Shown: positions 8,522-17,536 of the stretch, piece by piece
How the letters are laid out: the number at the start of each line of letters is the position of its first letter
Numbering within the stretch: the first letter of the stretch is position 1
From: Cellulomonas fengjieae
GTDB lineage: Bacteria > Actinomycetota > Actinomycetes > Actinomycetales > Cellulomonadaceae
NCBI RefSeq assembly: GCF_018388465.1
Contig: NZ_CP074404.1
Location: 2,976,001-3,040,000, forward strand
Reading direction: 5' to 3'
Length of the DNA: 64,000 nt
Translations under genes and position numbers: made by a program
The notes under the pieces: model-generated
Databases searched by the model: none
What the model saw: the letters and a program-made list of their open reading frames with translations, nothing else
Told to the model about the DNA's origin: nothing

Positions 8522-10003
8522 TCAGCCCTGGCCGCCTCCCTGCTGCTGGAACCACTCCCACATCTCCTCGGGGCTGAGCCCCTCGGGGACGCCGCCGCGC
8601 TGGTCCTGGGAGTTGCCCTGACCCTCCTGCGGCTGCTGCGTCGTGGTCTCGGGACGGACGGCGAGCGTCACGTCGACCTCCGTCGTGCGCCCGTCGCGCA
8701 CCACGGTGAGGGTGCTCTTCGCGCCGGACACCAGCTCGCGGACGTACGCCGTCAGGGACTCGGCGCCGCCGACGGCCTGGTCGTCGATCGCCACGATGGT
8801 GTCCCCGACCTGCAGGCCGGCGTCGGCGGCGGGCGAGCCGTCGCTGACGGACTCCACGACCGCACCGTGCCGGGTGACACCGTCCGCGGTCGCGGTGCCG
8901 TCGGACAGGCCCACCCCGAGGAACGCGTGCTCCGCGGTGCCGTCCTCGATGAGCTGCGTCGCGATGTTCTTCACCAGGTCGACCGGGATGGCGAAGCCGA
9001 GCCCGATCGAGCCGGACTGGCTCGACAGCGTCGCGATCGAGGAGTTGATGCCGATCACGAGGCCCTCCGCGTCGAACAGCGGGCCACCCGAGTTGCCGGG
9101 GTTGACGGCCGCGTCGATCTGGATCGCGTTGGTGACGATCGCCTCGTCGGCGCTGTCGCCCGACGTGGACACGGGCCGGTCGACCGCCGAGACGATGCCG
9201 GTGGTGACCGTGTTGGCCAGCCCGAGCGGGTTGCCGACCGCCATCACGGGCTGGCCGACGGCGACCCCGGAGGAGTCGCCGAGCTCTGCCGGCGTCAGGT
9301 CGTCGGGGGCGTCCGTGAGCTTGATGACCGCGAGGTCGGTGGTGGGGTCGGTGCCGATGACGTCCGCCTGGAACAGGCGACCGTCCGTCAGCGTGACCTG
9401 CACCTGTCCGTCCGCGCCGGCCACGACGTGGTTGTTCGTGACGATGTGGCCGTCCTCGTCCACGATCACGCCGGAGCCCTGCGAGCCGCTGCCGTTGCCG
9501 TCGCTGACCTGGATCGCGACGACCGACTCCTGGACGGCGTCGGCGACGGCCTCCCAGTTCGGGTTCTCGGCCGTCGAGCCCGCCACCGGGACGCTGTCGT
9601 TGTCCTCCCGACCGATGGTGGCCAGCGAGGCCGGTCGGTCGTTCGACGCGTCACCGTCGGAGAGCGTGTGCGTGATGCCCGCGGTGGCGATGGCGGCGAG
9701 GATCGCGGCGGCCGCCGCGGCGCCCGTGACCGGGAGCCAGATGCTGCGCTCGCGCCGCGCGGGGACCTCGCCGGGCGGGGTCGTGCCGGGACCGTGCGGC
9801 GTCGCCGGGTCCTGGCCGGCCCGCTGGGCGGCCTCGTACGCGGCCCGCTGGTCCGCCGGAGCGGCGGGGTGCGGGGGCGTGAACGGGTTGGTCGGGTGCG
9901 GGCGCGTGGCGCCCACGGGGGGTAGCGGCTGGGTGGCCTGGTTCTGGGGGTGCTGACCGGCAGCGAGCGGCTGGGTCGCGCCGTTGTCAGGGGTCGTGGT
10001 CAT
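8522..10003 (-). CDS. HtrA/DegP-like membrane-anchored serine protease with PDZ domain
   Basis: Trypsin-like S1C protease for extracytoplasmic protein quality control. It has a Pro/Gln-rich cytoplasmic N-terminus of about 85 residues, one transmembrane helix (about 90-112), the protease domain, and a PDZ domain at about 390-470. The catalytic triad is visible as His in TNNHVVAG, Asp in TTDLAVIK and Ser in NPGNSGGPLF. The C-terminus is Gln/Gly-rich. 493 residues. The ATG at 10003 has GAGGAG upstream; it is a monocistronic gene lying between menF and menD and not evidently connected with them. Confidence 0.9.
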   Translation of the reverse strand: MTTTPDNGATQPLAAGQHPQNQATQPLPPVGATRPHPTNPFTPPHPAAPADQRAAYEAAQRAGQDPATPHGPGTTPPGEVPARRERSIWLPVTGAAAAAAILAAIATAGITHTLSDGDASNDRPASLATIGREDNDSVPVAGSTAENPNWEAVADAVQESVVAIQVSDGNGSGSQGSGVIVDEDGHIVTNNHVVAGADGQVQVTLTDGRLFQADVIGTDPTTDLAVIKLTDAPDDLTPAELGDSSGVAVGQPVMAVGNPLGLANTVTTGIVSAVDRPVSTSGDSADEAIVTNAIQIDAAVNPGNSGGPLFDAEGLVIGINSSIATLSSQSGSIGLGFAIPVDLVKNIATQLIEDGTAEHAFLGVGLSDGTATADGVTRHGAVVESVSDGSPAADAGLQVGDTIVAIDDQAVGGAESLTAYVRELVSGAKSTLTVVRDGRTTEVDVTLAVRPETTTQQPQEGQGNSQDQRGGVPEGLSPEEMWEWFQQQGGGQG

Positions 10004-10098
10004 GGGGTGGCTCCTCTCGTCGATGACCATCACACCCGAGCGCGCTGAAGGCACCCTTCGCGCTGCCTGGGAGTTTCCTGCGAGTTTCTCGTGGGAGC

Positions 10099-11925
10099 TC
10101 AGCGGGCCACGGCCGCGTCGACCGCCCGCGCGGCCTCGGCCACGAGCCGTTCGCCCAGCGCGCGCCGTCCGAGACGGTCGACCCGGACCTCGACCACGCT
10201 CAGGCCTGGTCCGGGCGCGGCGAGCGCGGGCAGCAGGCCGTCCACGTCGCTGACCCGCGTGTGCCGGACCCCGTACCCCGCGCACAGGGCGGCGAGGTCG
10301 GCGCCGTGGGGCGTGCCGAACACCCGCTCGAACACGTCGGCCCGGTCCGGCTCCCCCGGCTCCAGCGTCGCGAAGATCGAGCCGCCGTCGTCGTTGGCGA
10401 CGACGAGCTGCAGGTGCGCGGCGGGCTCGAGCGGTCCGCGCAGCAGGCCCCCGACGTCGTGCAGGAACGTCAGGTCCCCCAGCAGCGCCCGCACCCGTCG
10501 GTCCGGCAGCGCGAGCGCCGCCCCGACCGCGGTGGACACCGTGCCGTCGATGCCCGCGAGGCCGCGGTTGGCCAGCACCACCGGAGGCGTGTCCCAGCGC
10601 GCCACCAGGTCGAGGTCCCGGACCGGGTTCGACGAGCCGATCACGAGGGCGTCGCCCGCCCCGCTGACCTGCGCCACGACGCGCGCGAGCGCCGGCCCGG
10701 TGACCCGGGTGCCGCTGCGCGAGCGCCGGCCGACGTCGAGCCCGTCGAGCACGCCGTCGATCGCCGCGCCCGCGGCCGCGTCGGCCGTCCGCCACGCGTC
10801 CAGCCACCCCGCCGGAGCGGGCATCCGGCCCTGCCGCATGCGCGCGGGGACGTCGACCAGGACGTCGGTGGCGTTGCGGGCCGCATCCGGCCAGTCGCGT
10901 CCGCGCGGGGCGATCACGACGACCTCGACGTCGGGGCGGCCCAGCAGGCGCTGCACGGGCCGGGACAGTGTCGGCCGCCCCAGGACGACCACCCGGCGGA
11001 CCGCGCCACCGAGGACGGGGTGCTCGAGCAGGAGCCGGTAGGCGGCGATCGCGTGGCTGCCGCCGCGAGCGCCGGAGGAGGGTTCGGCCAGCAGCGGCCA
11101 CCCGTTGACCTCGGCCAGGCGGCGTGCGGCCGGTCCGGCGCCGTCCCCGGCGACGAGCACGGTCGGCACGCCGCGGCGGGCCGGCGTGGCGGGGTCGCCC
11201 ACGGCGGGCACGGACCCCGTGACGGCAGCCGAGACGGTGCGCGCCTGGACCTGCGTGAGACCCGCCGTCGACGGCTCCGGCCACGGTGCGTCCCCGGGGA
11301 CGAGCGGCTCGCGGAACGCGAGGTCGAGGTGCACGGGACCAGGGTCGCCCGTGCGGGCGCCGGTCGCGGTCGCCACGGCGCGCGACACCGTCCGGCGCAG
11401 GCCGCGCGCCTCGTCCGGCAGGCCGACCGGGGCGGGCACGTCGACCGAGAGCCGGACGGCGCCGCCGAAGATGCCGACCTGGTCGGTGGTCTGGTTGGCG
11501 CCGGTGCCGCGCAGCTCGTGCGGGCGGTCGGCGGTGAGCAGGATCAGCGGCAGGCCGCTGTGGTGCGCCTCGAGCACCGCGGGGTGCAGGTTGGCGACGG
11601 CGGTGCCGGAGGTGGTGACCACGGCGACGGGCCGGGGCGGTTGCACCTGGTCGCCGGCGCCGTGGGCAGACGCGCGCGAGAGGCCGACGGCGAGGAACGC
11701 GGCTGCCCGCTCGTCCACGCGAACGTGCAGCCGCAGGCCCGGTGCGTGAGCGGGGCGGTCGGCGTCGTCGCGGGCCGCGTCGGCGAGTGCGTAGGCCAGC
11801 GGGGCGCTGCGCGAGCCGGGTGCGAGCACCACGTCCTGCACGCCGAGGGCGGCGAGCGCCTGCACGAGCACCCGGGCCGCCGTGGTCGCGGGATCGGGGT
11901 CGGGACGCGTCACGCCCGCCATCAT
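10099..11925 (-). CDS. menD: 2-succinyl-5-enolpyruvyl-6-hydroxy-3-cyclohexene-1-carboxylate synthase
   Basis: Thiamine-diphosphate enzyme joining isochorismate and 2-oxoglutarate in menaquinone synthesis. Family landmarks are VLAPGSRSAPLAYAL near residue 35, VRVDERAAAFLAVGLSRAS, VTTSGTAVANLHPAVLEA, TADRPHELRGTGANQT, and the ThDP segment LGDLTFLHDVGGL with NDDGGSIFATLE. 608 residues. Its first ATG (11925) overlaps the menC stop as ATGA. It is the last gene of the gdx-tetR-menC-menD run. Confidence 0.94.
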   Translation of the reverse strand: MMAGVTRPDPDPATTAARVLVQALAALGVQDVVLAPGSRSAPLAYALADAARDDADRPAHAPGLRLHVRVDERAAAFLAVGLSRASAHGAGDQVQPPRPVAVVTTSGTAVANLHPAVLEAHHSGLPLILLTADRPHELRGTGANQTTDQVGIFGGAVRLSVDVPAPVGLPDEARGLRRTVSRAVATATGARTGDPGPVHLDLAFREPLVPGDAPWPEPSTAGLTQVQARTVSAAVTGSVPAVGDPATPARRGVPTVLVAGDGAGPAARRLAEVNGWPLLAEPSSGARGGSHAIAAYRLLLEHPVLGGAVRRVVVLGRPTLSRPVQRLLGRPDVEVVVIAPRGRDWPDAARNATDVLVDVPARMRQGRMPAPAGWLDAWRTADAAAGAAIDGVLDGLDVGRRSRSGTRVTGPALARVVAQVSGAGDALVIGSSNPVRDLDLVARWDTPPVVLANRGLAGIDGTVSTAVGAALALPDRRVRALLGDLTFLHDVGGLLRGPLEPAAHLQLVVANDDGGSIFATLEPGEPDRADVFERVFGTPHGADLAALCAGYGVRHTRVSDVDGLLPALAAPGPGLSVVEVRVDRLGRRALGERLVAEAARAVDAAVAR

Positions 11926-12905
11926 GCCCGAGCCTCGACGGCCGCGACGCGGTCGACCCACCTCGCGGTCAGGTCGTCGTCCGCAGCCGCGGCGGCGAGC
12001 AGGGCGGGGTCGGGCTCCGGCCGACGGACGTCGAGCGCCCCGTCGACGGGCAGGAACGGGTCCGTCACGACGTCCGCCGACAGCAGCTGCGCGGTCGCCA
12101 GCCCGCACGCGTAGGGCAGCTCCGGCAGCGCGGCCGCGAGGGCGACGCCGGCCGCGAGCCCCACCGAGGACTCCAGCGCGGACGAGACGACGACCGGCAG
12201 GCCGATCCGCTCGGCCAGGTCCAGGCACGCGCGGACCCCGCCGAGGGGCTGCACCTTGAGCACGACGACGTCGGCCGCGTGCGCCCGGGCGACCGCGAGC
12301 GGGTCGTCGGCCCGGCGGATCGACTCGTCGGCTGCGATCGGCACGTGCGTCCGCCGGCGCAGTGCTGCCAGCCCGTCCACGCCGGGGACCGGCTGCTCCG
12401 CGTACTCCAGGCCACCGGCCGCGCGGTCCAGCGCCACCAGCCGGGCGACGGCCGTGTCCACGTCCCAGGCCGCGTTCGCGTCGATCCGGATGGCTCCACC
12501 GGGGCCGAGCGCGTCGCGGACCGCCTCCAGGCGGGCGATCTCGTCGGCCACCGACTGCCCGGGCTCGGCGACCTTCACCTTCGCGGTCCGGCAGCCGCCG
12601 GACGCCAGCACGATCCGGTGAGCCGTCTCGGGGTCGACCGCGGGCACGGTGACGTTGACGGGGATCCGCGAGCGCAGCGGCGCCGGCCAGCGAACGTCCG
12701 CCGCCTCGCGGGCCGCACGCCACCAGGCGGCCGACTCCGTCGCGTCGTAGTCCCAGAACGGGCTGAACTCGGCCCAGCCCGCCGGACCGCGCAGCAGGAC
12801 GCCGTCGCGGACGGTGAGCCCGCGGAACCGGGTCCGCAGCGGGACGGACCAGACATGCAGGTCAGCGGGGTGGCGGGGCACGCCGTCAGCGTACGGCCGA
12901 CTCAC
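11922..12905 (-). CDS. menC: o-Succinylbenzoate synthase
   Basis: Enolase-superfamily dehydratase forming o-succinylbenzoate. Catalytic residues sit in TAKVKVAEPG (KxK acid/base), RIDANAAWD, EYAEQPV, ADES and VVLKVQPLGG. I place the start at GTG 12905, which overlaps the tetR stop as GTGA, matching the 4-bp overlaps of every other junction in this operon. The GTG at 12881 (VPRHPADLH) is a shorter alternative that begins closer to the conserved HVWSVPLRTRFRG. 327 residues with the longer choice. Confidence 0.88.
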   Translation of the reverse strand: MSRPYADGVPRHPADLHVWSVPLRTRFRGLTVRDGVLLRGPAGWAEFSPFWDYDATESAAWWRAAREAADVRWPAPLRSRIPVNVTVPAVDPETAHRIVLASGGCRTAKVKVAEPGQSVADEIARLEAVRDALGPGGAIRIDANAAWDVDTAVARLVALDRAAGGLEYAEQPVPGVDGLAALRRRTHVPIAADESIRRADDPLAVARAHAADVVVLKVQPLGGVRACLDLAERIGLPVVVSSALESSVGLAAGVALAAALPELPYACGLATAQLLSADVVTDPFLPVDGALDVRRPEPDPALLAAAAADDDLTARWVDRVAAVEARA

Positions 12906-13474
12906 GCGCCCCACGCCTCGACCAGGAGGGTGCGCGCGGTCACCCGCACCGGACGCTGCTCCGTCAGGGCCGTGACGACCGCACCGTCGACCAGCGCGAT
13001 GGTCACGGCCGCCGAGGTCGGGGCCCCCACGCGCGCGACGAGCCCGCCCACGACCTCGTCGACCACCGAGCGCCCGCCGGCGAACGCCGTGGCCAGGGCC
13101 GGGTGGCGTCCGGCGCCCAGCAGGTGCTCGTAGTAGCTGCGCACCCGCGCGTCGTCGCCGTCGGGCAGCACCGCGTCCGCCACCACGCCCGCGGCCCGGC
13201 CGGCGTCCTGGCGCACGGTCACCGCGGGCGCGTCGGCGGCCACCGCCCGCGCGTGCTCGGCCCACGCAGCCGCGAGTGCGCCGCCGGCGGCCGCCGCGAG
13301 GTCGTCGAGGGAGCCGAAGTAGTAGGTGGTCGCCGACACGGACGCCCCCGCCTCGGCCGCGACCCTGCGGTGCGTCAGCGCCCCGGGCCCCTCCCGCAGC
13401 ATGAGCGCGGCGGCGGCCCGGGCCAGGTCGTCGCGCCGGCGCGCCCCCTTGGCGCTGACCGTCCGCTCGCTCAC
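12902..13474 (-). CDS. TetR family transcriptional regulator
   Basis: 190-residue TetR-type repressor. The helix-turn-helix covers about residues 14-60 (LARAAAALMLREGPGAL, then HRRVAAEAGASVSATTYYFG); the remainder is an Ala/Val-rich helical ligand domain. GTG start at 13474 overlaps the upstream SMR gene stop. Its position between an SMR exporter and menC, and a perfect 8+8 palindrome at 13876-13895 in front of the operon, suggest it represses the whole four-gene unit. The ligand is unknown; guanidinium or a related cation is a guess from the neighbour. Confidence 0.88.
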   Translation of the reverse strand: MSERTVSAKGARRRDDLARAAAALMLREGPGALTHRRVAAEAGASVSATTYYFGSLDDLAAAAGGALAAAWAEHARAVAADAPAVTVRQDAGRAAGVVADAVLPDGDDARVRSYYEHLLGAGRHPALATAFAGGRSVVDEVVGGLVARVGAPTSAAVTIALVDGAVVTALTEQRPVRVTARTLLVEAWGA

Positions 13475-13800
13475 TCGTGCGCACCCCCGGAGGAGAGGTT
13501 GAGGCCCACGACACCGGCGACGATGAGCACGAGCGAGACGACCTTCAGCACCGAGACGGGCTCGTCGAAGACGACGATGGCGACCACCGCGGTCAGGGCC
13601 GCGCCGATGCCGACCCAGACGCCGTACGCGACCCCCACGGGCAGCGACTTCAGCGCCCAGCTCAGACCGCCCATGGACCCGACGAGCAGGACCACGAACG
13701 CCACGCTCGGCCAGAGCCGGGTGAAGCCGTCGGACGCCTTGAGGCTGAGCGCCCAGCCCGCCTCGAGCATGCCGGACAGGATGAGGACGATCCACGCCAT
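13471..13800 (-). CDS. SMR family exporter, guanidinium exporter (Gdx/SugE) type
   Basis: 109-residue small multidrug resistance protein with four transmembrane helices. The essential glutamate is Glu13 (LSGMLEAGWA). GFTRLWPS and LKSLPVGVAYGVWVGIGA resemble the Gdx/SugE branch (proton-coupled guanidinium export) rather than EmrE. Gdx-type proteins work as dual-topology dimers. ATG at 13800 has AAGGAG 9 nt upstream. First gene of an overlapping run with tetR, menC and menD. No guanidine riboswitch was recognised in its leader; the TetR neighbour probably does the regulating. Confidence 0.85.
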   Translation of the reverse strand: MAWIVLILSGMLEAGWALSLKASDGFTRLWPSVAFVVLLVGSMGGLSWALKSLPVGVAYGVWVGIGAALTAVVAIVVFDEPVSVLKVVSLVLIVAGVVGLNLSSGGAHE

Positions 13801-13875
13801 GGTGATGACTCCTTGCCGACGCCCTCGGGCGCCCCGTGCGCGCCGGGTGGCAGTCCCCGCCGTCCCGCGCACGAT

Positions 13876-13895
13876 TCTGGTACGAATGTACCAGA
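13876..13895. promoter_or_regulatory. TetR operator candidate, gdx-tetR-menC-menD / menB intergenic region
   Basis: TCTGGTAC-GAAT-GTACCAGA, a perfect 8+8 dyad in the 122-bp gap between the divergent gdx operon and menB. It is 75 bp upstream of the gdx ATG and ends 16 bp before the menB -10, so bound repressor could affect both promoters. Confidence 0.7.
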
Positions 13896-13910
13896 CTGCG
13901 TCGGCGCGGT

Positions 13911-13916
13911 TAGGCT
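13911..13916 (+). promoter_or_regulatory. -10 box of a leaderless menB promoter
   Basis: TAGGCT (TANNNT) ends 6 nt before the GTG of menB, with no ribosome binding site between. The transcript start should coincide with the start codon. Confidence 0.5.
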
Positions 13917-13922
13917 GCCGCC

Positions 13923-14890
<968 letters not shown>

Positions 14891-14894
<4 letters not shown>

Positions 14895-15055
14895 CGGCCG
14901 GACATCGCCCAGCCGGCGAGGTCCACGATCGAGCCGACGACGCCCGCGGCGCCGACGAGCAGGGCGACGAGCACGACGGCGGAGACGATGACGGCGCCCA
15001 CCGAGCGGACGTCGTGCTCGGCGGACCCGGGCTGGTGGTGCGTGAGAGTGGCCAT
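14891..15055 (-). CDS. Small single-helix membrane protein
   Basis: 54-residue hypothetical protein: a polar, His-containing N-terminus (MATLTHHQPGSAEHDV) followed by one long hydrophobic helix (about residues 20-47) and a short tail. No family recognised. ATG at 15055 has a weak purine stretch upstream. Its stop overlaps the menB stop by 2 nt on the other strand. The 118-bp stretch upstream to the DUF3048 gene shows nothing else. Coding status is supported by a sensible start, membrane profile and compact placement only. Confidence 0.55.
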
Positions 15056-15173
15056 GCGTCCAGCCTGGCCGGGGCACCCCCGCGCGGGCATCGGCCCCGA
15101 GGACCCTCTCGGTCCACACCACGGGTGGCCCGTGCACGGGCGCGTGTCATCCCGTGGTCGGACACCGCGGACG

Positions 15174-16244
15174 TCAGCTGACGGTGAGCGAACCCGTCCC
15201 CGCGGGCACCAGCTCGACCCACGTGTTCCCCGGCGCCAGGTCCGCGGGTGCGCCGGTGGCGGTGAACAGCCGCATCGGGGCGTCCTGCGAGTCCTTCTGC
15301 CACCGCACGGGGATCGTCTTGCCGCCCGAGGCGACGACGCCGTCGCCCGACCCGACCAGCGAGTACGTCGGCACCGCGGCGCCGCCCTGCGCGCCGAAGC
15401 CCGTGGCGGGGTGGTCGGCCGTGATGGAGACGACGTTGACCGCGGACAGCCGCGCGCCGCTGCGGGCGGTCGCGGGGGTGCTCCCCTCCGACCGCAGCCA
15501 CGTGCCCGTGCCGGCGTCCCACGACCACGTGGGGCTGGAGGCCGGTGACAGCCGGAAGGCGAGCGTCCCCGCGGGGGTGCCACCCACCACGGCCGCCGCG
15601 CGGTCGGCGCTGCGCGCGAAGGTGAACTGCTCGCCGGGCGGGGCCTGGTGGGCGGCGTCGGCGACGCCCCAGAACGTGGTCGGCGTGCCGTAGACGTTGT
15701 GCGGAGCGGCGCGGTCCCGGGCCCGGTACATACCGGGCGCGCCCGCGTCGTGGCTGATCATCTGGACACCGCTGGCCGCGACCAGGTCGAGGATGCCCGG
15801 CTGCCCCCCGGAGAACGCGAGCAGCCCGTGCAGGGGCGCGAGGATCACGGGGTCCATCGGCCGGACCGAGCGAATGGGACCGACCTCACCGGGGACCTGG
15901 GAGTGGTACACCGCGATGAGCCGCGAGACGTCGAACTCGACGATCGTCTCCCAGACGACGTCCGCCTGCTCGAGCCCGGTCTGCGGACGCGCAACGGCCG
16001 TGTTCTCGATCTTCACGGCGAGCGACGGCCGGGCCGCGGGCTCGCCCGCCACGCCCGTGAGGGGCCAGACCGGCGGGACCACGGGCACGGGGGCGGCCGC
16101 CTTGTCGGGCGCGATCGTCGGGCCGACCGTGACGGGGTCCGGCGTCTGCGGTGCGTCCTGCGGCGAGCTGCAGCCCACCAGCGCCAGCGCCATCGTCGCG
16201 ACCAGCGCCGCAACCGCGCGCCCGTGGCGTCGTGTCGTCGTCAT
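15174..16244 (-). CDS. DUF3048 (YerB-like) lipoprotein
   Basis: 356-residue predicted lipoprotein: lipobox LALVGC with Cys25, then a Pro-rich linker and DUF3048. The domain includes WPLTGV, RPSLAVKIEN, RPQTGLEQADVVWETIVE, RLIAVYHS and VGPIRSVRPMDP, and ends with TWVELVP near the C-terminus. The function of the family is not established; it is exported and cell-surface bound. ATG at 16244 with GGGGA 7 nt upstream. It is a paralogue of the next gene (16348-17442), which lies just upstream in the same direction. Confidence 0.88.
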   Translation of the reverse strand: MTTTRRHGRAVAALVATMALALVGCSSPQDAPQTPDPVTVGPTIAPDKAAAPVPVVPPVWPLTGVAGEPAARPSLAVKIENTAVARPQTGLEQADVVWETIVEFDVSRLIAVYHSQVPGEVGPIRSVRPMDPVILAPLHGLLAFSGGQPGILDLVAASGVQMISHDAGAPGMYRARDRAAPHNVYGTPTTFWGVADAAHQAPPGEQFTFARSADRAAAVVGGTPAGTLAFRLSPASSPTWSWDAGTGTWLRSEGSTPATARSGARLSAVNVVSITADHPATGFGAQGGAAVPTYSLVGSGDGVVASGGKTIPVRWQKDSQDAPMRLFTATGAPADLAPGNTWVELVPAGTGSLTVS

Positions 16245-16280
16245 TGCCGTTCCCCTGTCCTGTGCGTGCTGCGTGCTCCG

Positions 16281-16310
16281 TGCTGGGTGCTTCTGTGCTG
16301 GGTGCTTCTG
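16281..16310. repeat. 15-bp tandem repeat in the leader between DUF3048 genes
   Basis: TGCTGGGTGCTTCTG is present twice in direct succession (16281-16295, 16296-16310), flanked by degenerate TGCTGCGTGC-like units. It lies between the stop of one DUF3048 gene and the start of the other, so would be transcribed in the leader of the second. Confidence 0.8.
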
Positions 16311-16347
16311 TGCTGCGTGCTGCGTCCTCGCAGCCGACCTGGCCGGC

Positions 16348-17442
16348 TCAGCTGATGGTGACCGCGCCCGAGTCCCTGGGCACCAGCTCCACCCAGGTGA
16401 TGCCCGGCGCGAGGCTGAGCACCGCACCGTCCGCGGTCGTCAGGGCGAGGACCGCGTCCGTTCCCGTCTTGGTCCACGTCCCGGTCACGGTGTGCCCGCC
16501 GCTGGAGACGGTGGCCTCGCCCGTGCCCTCGAGCACGGTCTCGGGGACCGGGTTGCCCGCGGGGTCCCGCGTCCCGGAGTCCACCAGCCGCACGGACAGC
16601 GTCACCACGTTCGCCGCCGCGATCCGGGCGCCCGAGCGGAGCGTCGCGGGCGCGGTGCCCTCGGCGCGCAGCCACGTCCCCGTGCCGGCGTCCCAGGTCC
16701 ACGTCGGGAGGGCGGAGCCCGACAGGCGCACGGCGACCGTCGAGGACACGCCGCCGGCGACGACCGCGGTGGCCTTCTCGGCCGTCCTGGCGATCACGAA
16801 CTGGGTGGCCGGCGCGGCGCTGTGGCCATCGTCGGCCTGGTCCCAGAAGACCTGCGGGGTGCCGTAGACGTTGTGCGGTGCCGGGGCGACCCCCTTCTTG
16901 CGGTAGAAGCCGCCCGCGCCGGCGTCCATGCTGATGGTCTGCAGGCCGGCGTTCTTCAGGTCCTGGACGAACTGCTGCTGCCCGCCCGAGAAGGCGATCA
17001 GGCCGTGGGTCGGCGCGGCGATCGCGGGGTCCATGGGGCGCACCGACCGGATCGGGCCGACCTCGGCGGGCACCTGGGACTGGTAGATCGCGACGAAGCG
17101 GCTGATGCCGCCCTCGACCACCTGCTCCCACACGACGTCGGCCTGGTCCAGCCCGGTCTGCGGACGCGACTCCCCCGAGTTCTCGATCTTGATGGCCAGC
17201 GCGGGCCGGGCCGAGACCTCGGCGGCGGCGACGCCGGTGAGGGGCCACCGGGGCGGCACGACGGGCGCCGGGGGCGCGACCTTCGCGGCGTCGATGACCG
17301 GTCGCTGCGTGCTGGCGGGGCCGGGGGACGCATCGGTCGGCGACCCGCTGCACGCACCGAGGACGAGGGCCGCGCCGGTGACGAGCGCGGCGACCGCGGT
17401 CGTCCGCCGACGAGCGGGCGGGACGGTGAGGACAGGCGACAC
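16348..17442 (-). CDS. DUF3048 (YerB-like) lipoprotein, paralogue
   Basis: 364-residue lipoprotein: lipobox LVLGAC with Cys31, then WPLTGV, RPALAIKIEN, RPQTGLDQADVVWEQVVE, RFVAIYQS, VGPIRSVRPMDP and a TWVELVP terminus. It aligns over its whole length with the downstream gene, indicating tandem duplication. Role unknown. I chose the GTG at 17442 because AGGAG lies 4 nt upstream and it gives a normal signal peptide; the open frame extends to 17508. The 94-bp gap to menE is divergent and holds promoters for both. Confidence 0.85.
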   Translation of the reverse strand: MSPVLTVPPARRRTTAVAALVTGAALVLGACSGSPTDASPGPASTQRPVIDAAKVAPPAPVVPPRWPLTGVAAAEVSARPALAIKIENSGESRPQTGLDQADVVWEQVVEGGISRFVAIYQSQVPAEVGPIRSVRPMDPAIAAPTHGLIAFSGGQQQFVQDLKNAGLQTISMDAGAGGFYRKKGVAPAPHNVYGTPQVFWDQADDGHSAAPATQFVIARTAEKATAVVAGGVSSTVAVRLSGSALPTWTWDAGTGTWLRAEGTAPATLRSGARIAAANVVTLSVRLVDSGTRDPAGNPVPETVLEGTGEATVSSGGHTVTGTWTKTGTDAVLALTTADGAVLSLAPGITWVELVPRDSGAVTIS

Positions 17443-17524
17443 GATGCTCCTAGGGGTGTGAACCGCGCGACACTCTACGGCGTGCCGGTCCCCGGCCCCG
17501 GCGGGCACGCGGGGTCGCCGGACC

Positions 17525-17530
17525 TACGCT
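17525..17530 (+). promoter_or_regulatory. -10 box of a leaderless menE promoter
   Basis: TACGCT (TANNNT) ends 6 nt before the menE ATG and no ribosome binding site is present. The hexamer is identical to the one before menF. Confidence 0.5.
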
Positions 17531-17536
17531 GGTCGG

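Noticed and set aside
13801..13875. Guanidine (ykkC / mini-ykkC) riboswitch in the gdx leader
   Set aside because: Two ACGG sequences occur but neither caps a stem with the required tetraloop closing pairs, and no conserved ykkC block is seen in the 75-nt leader.
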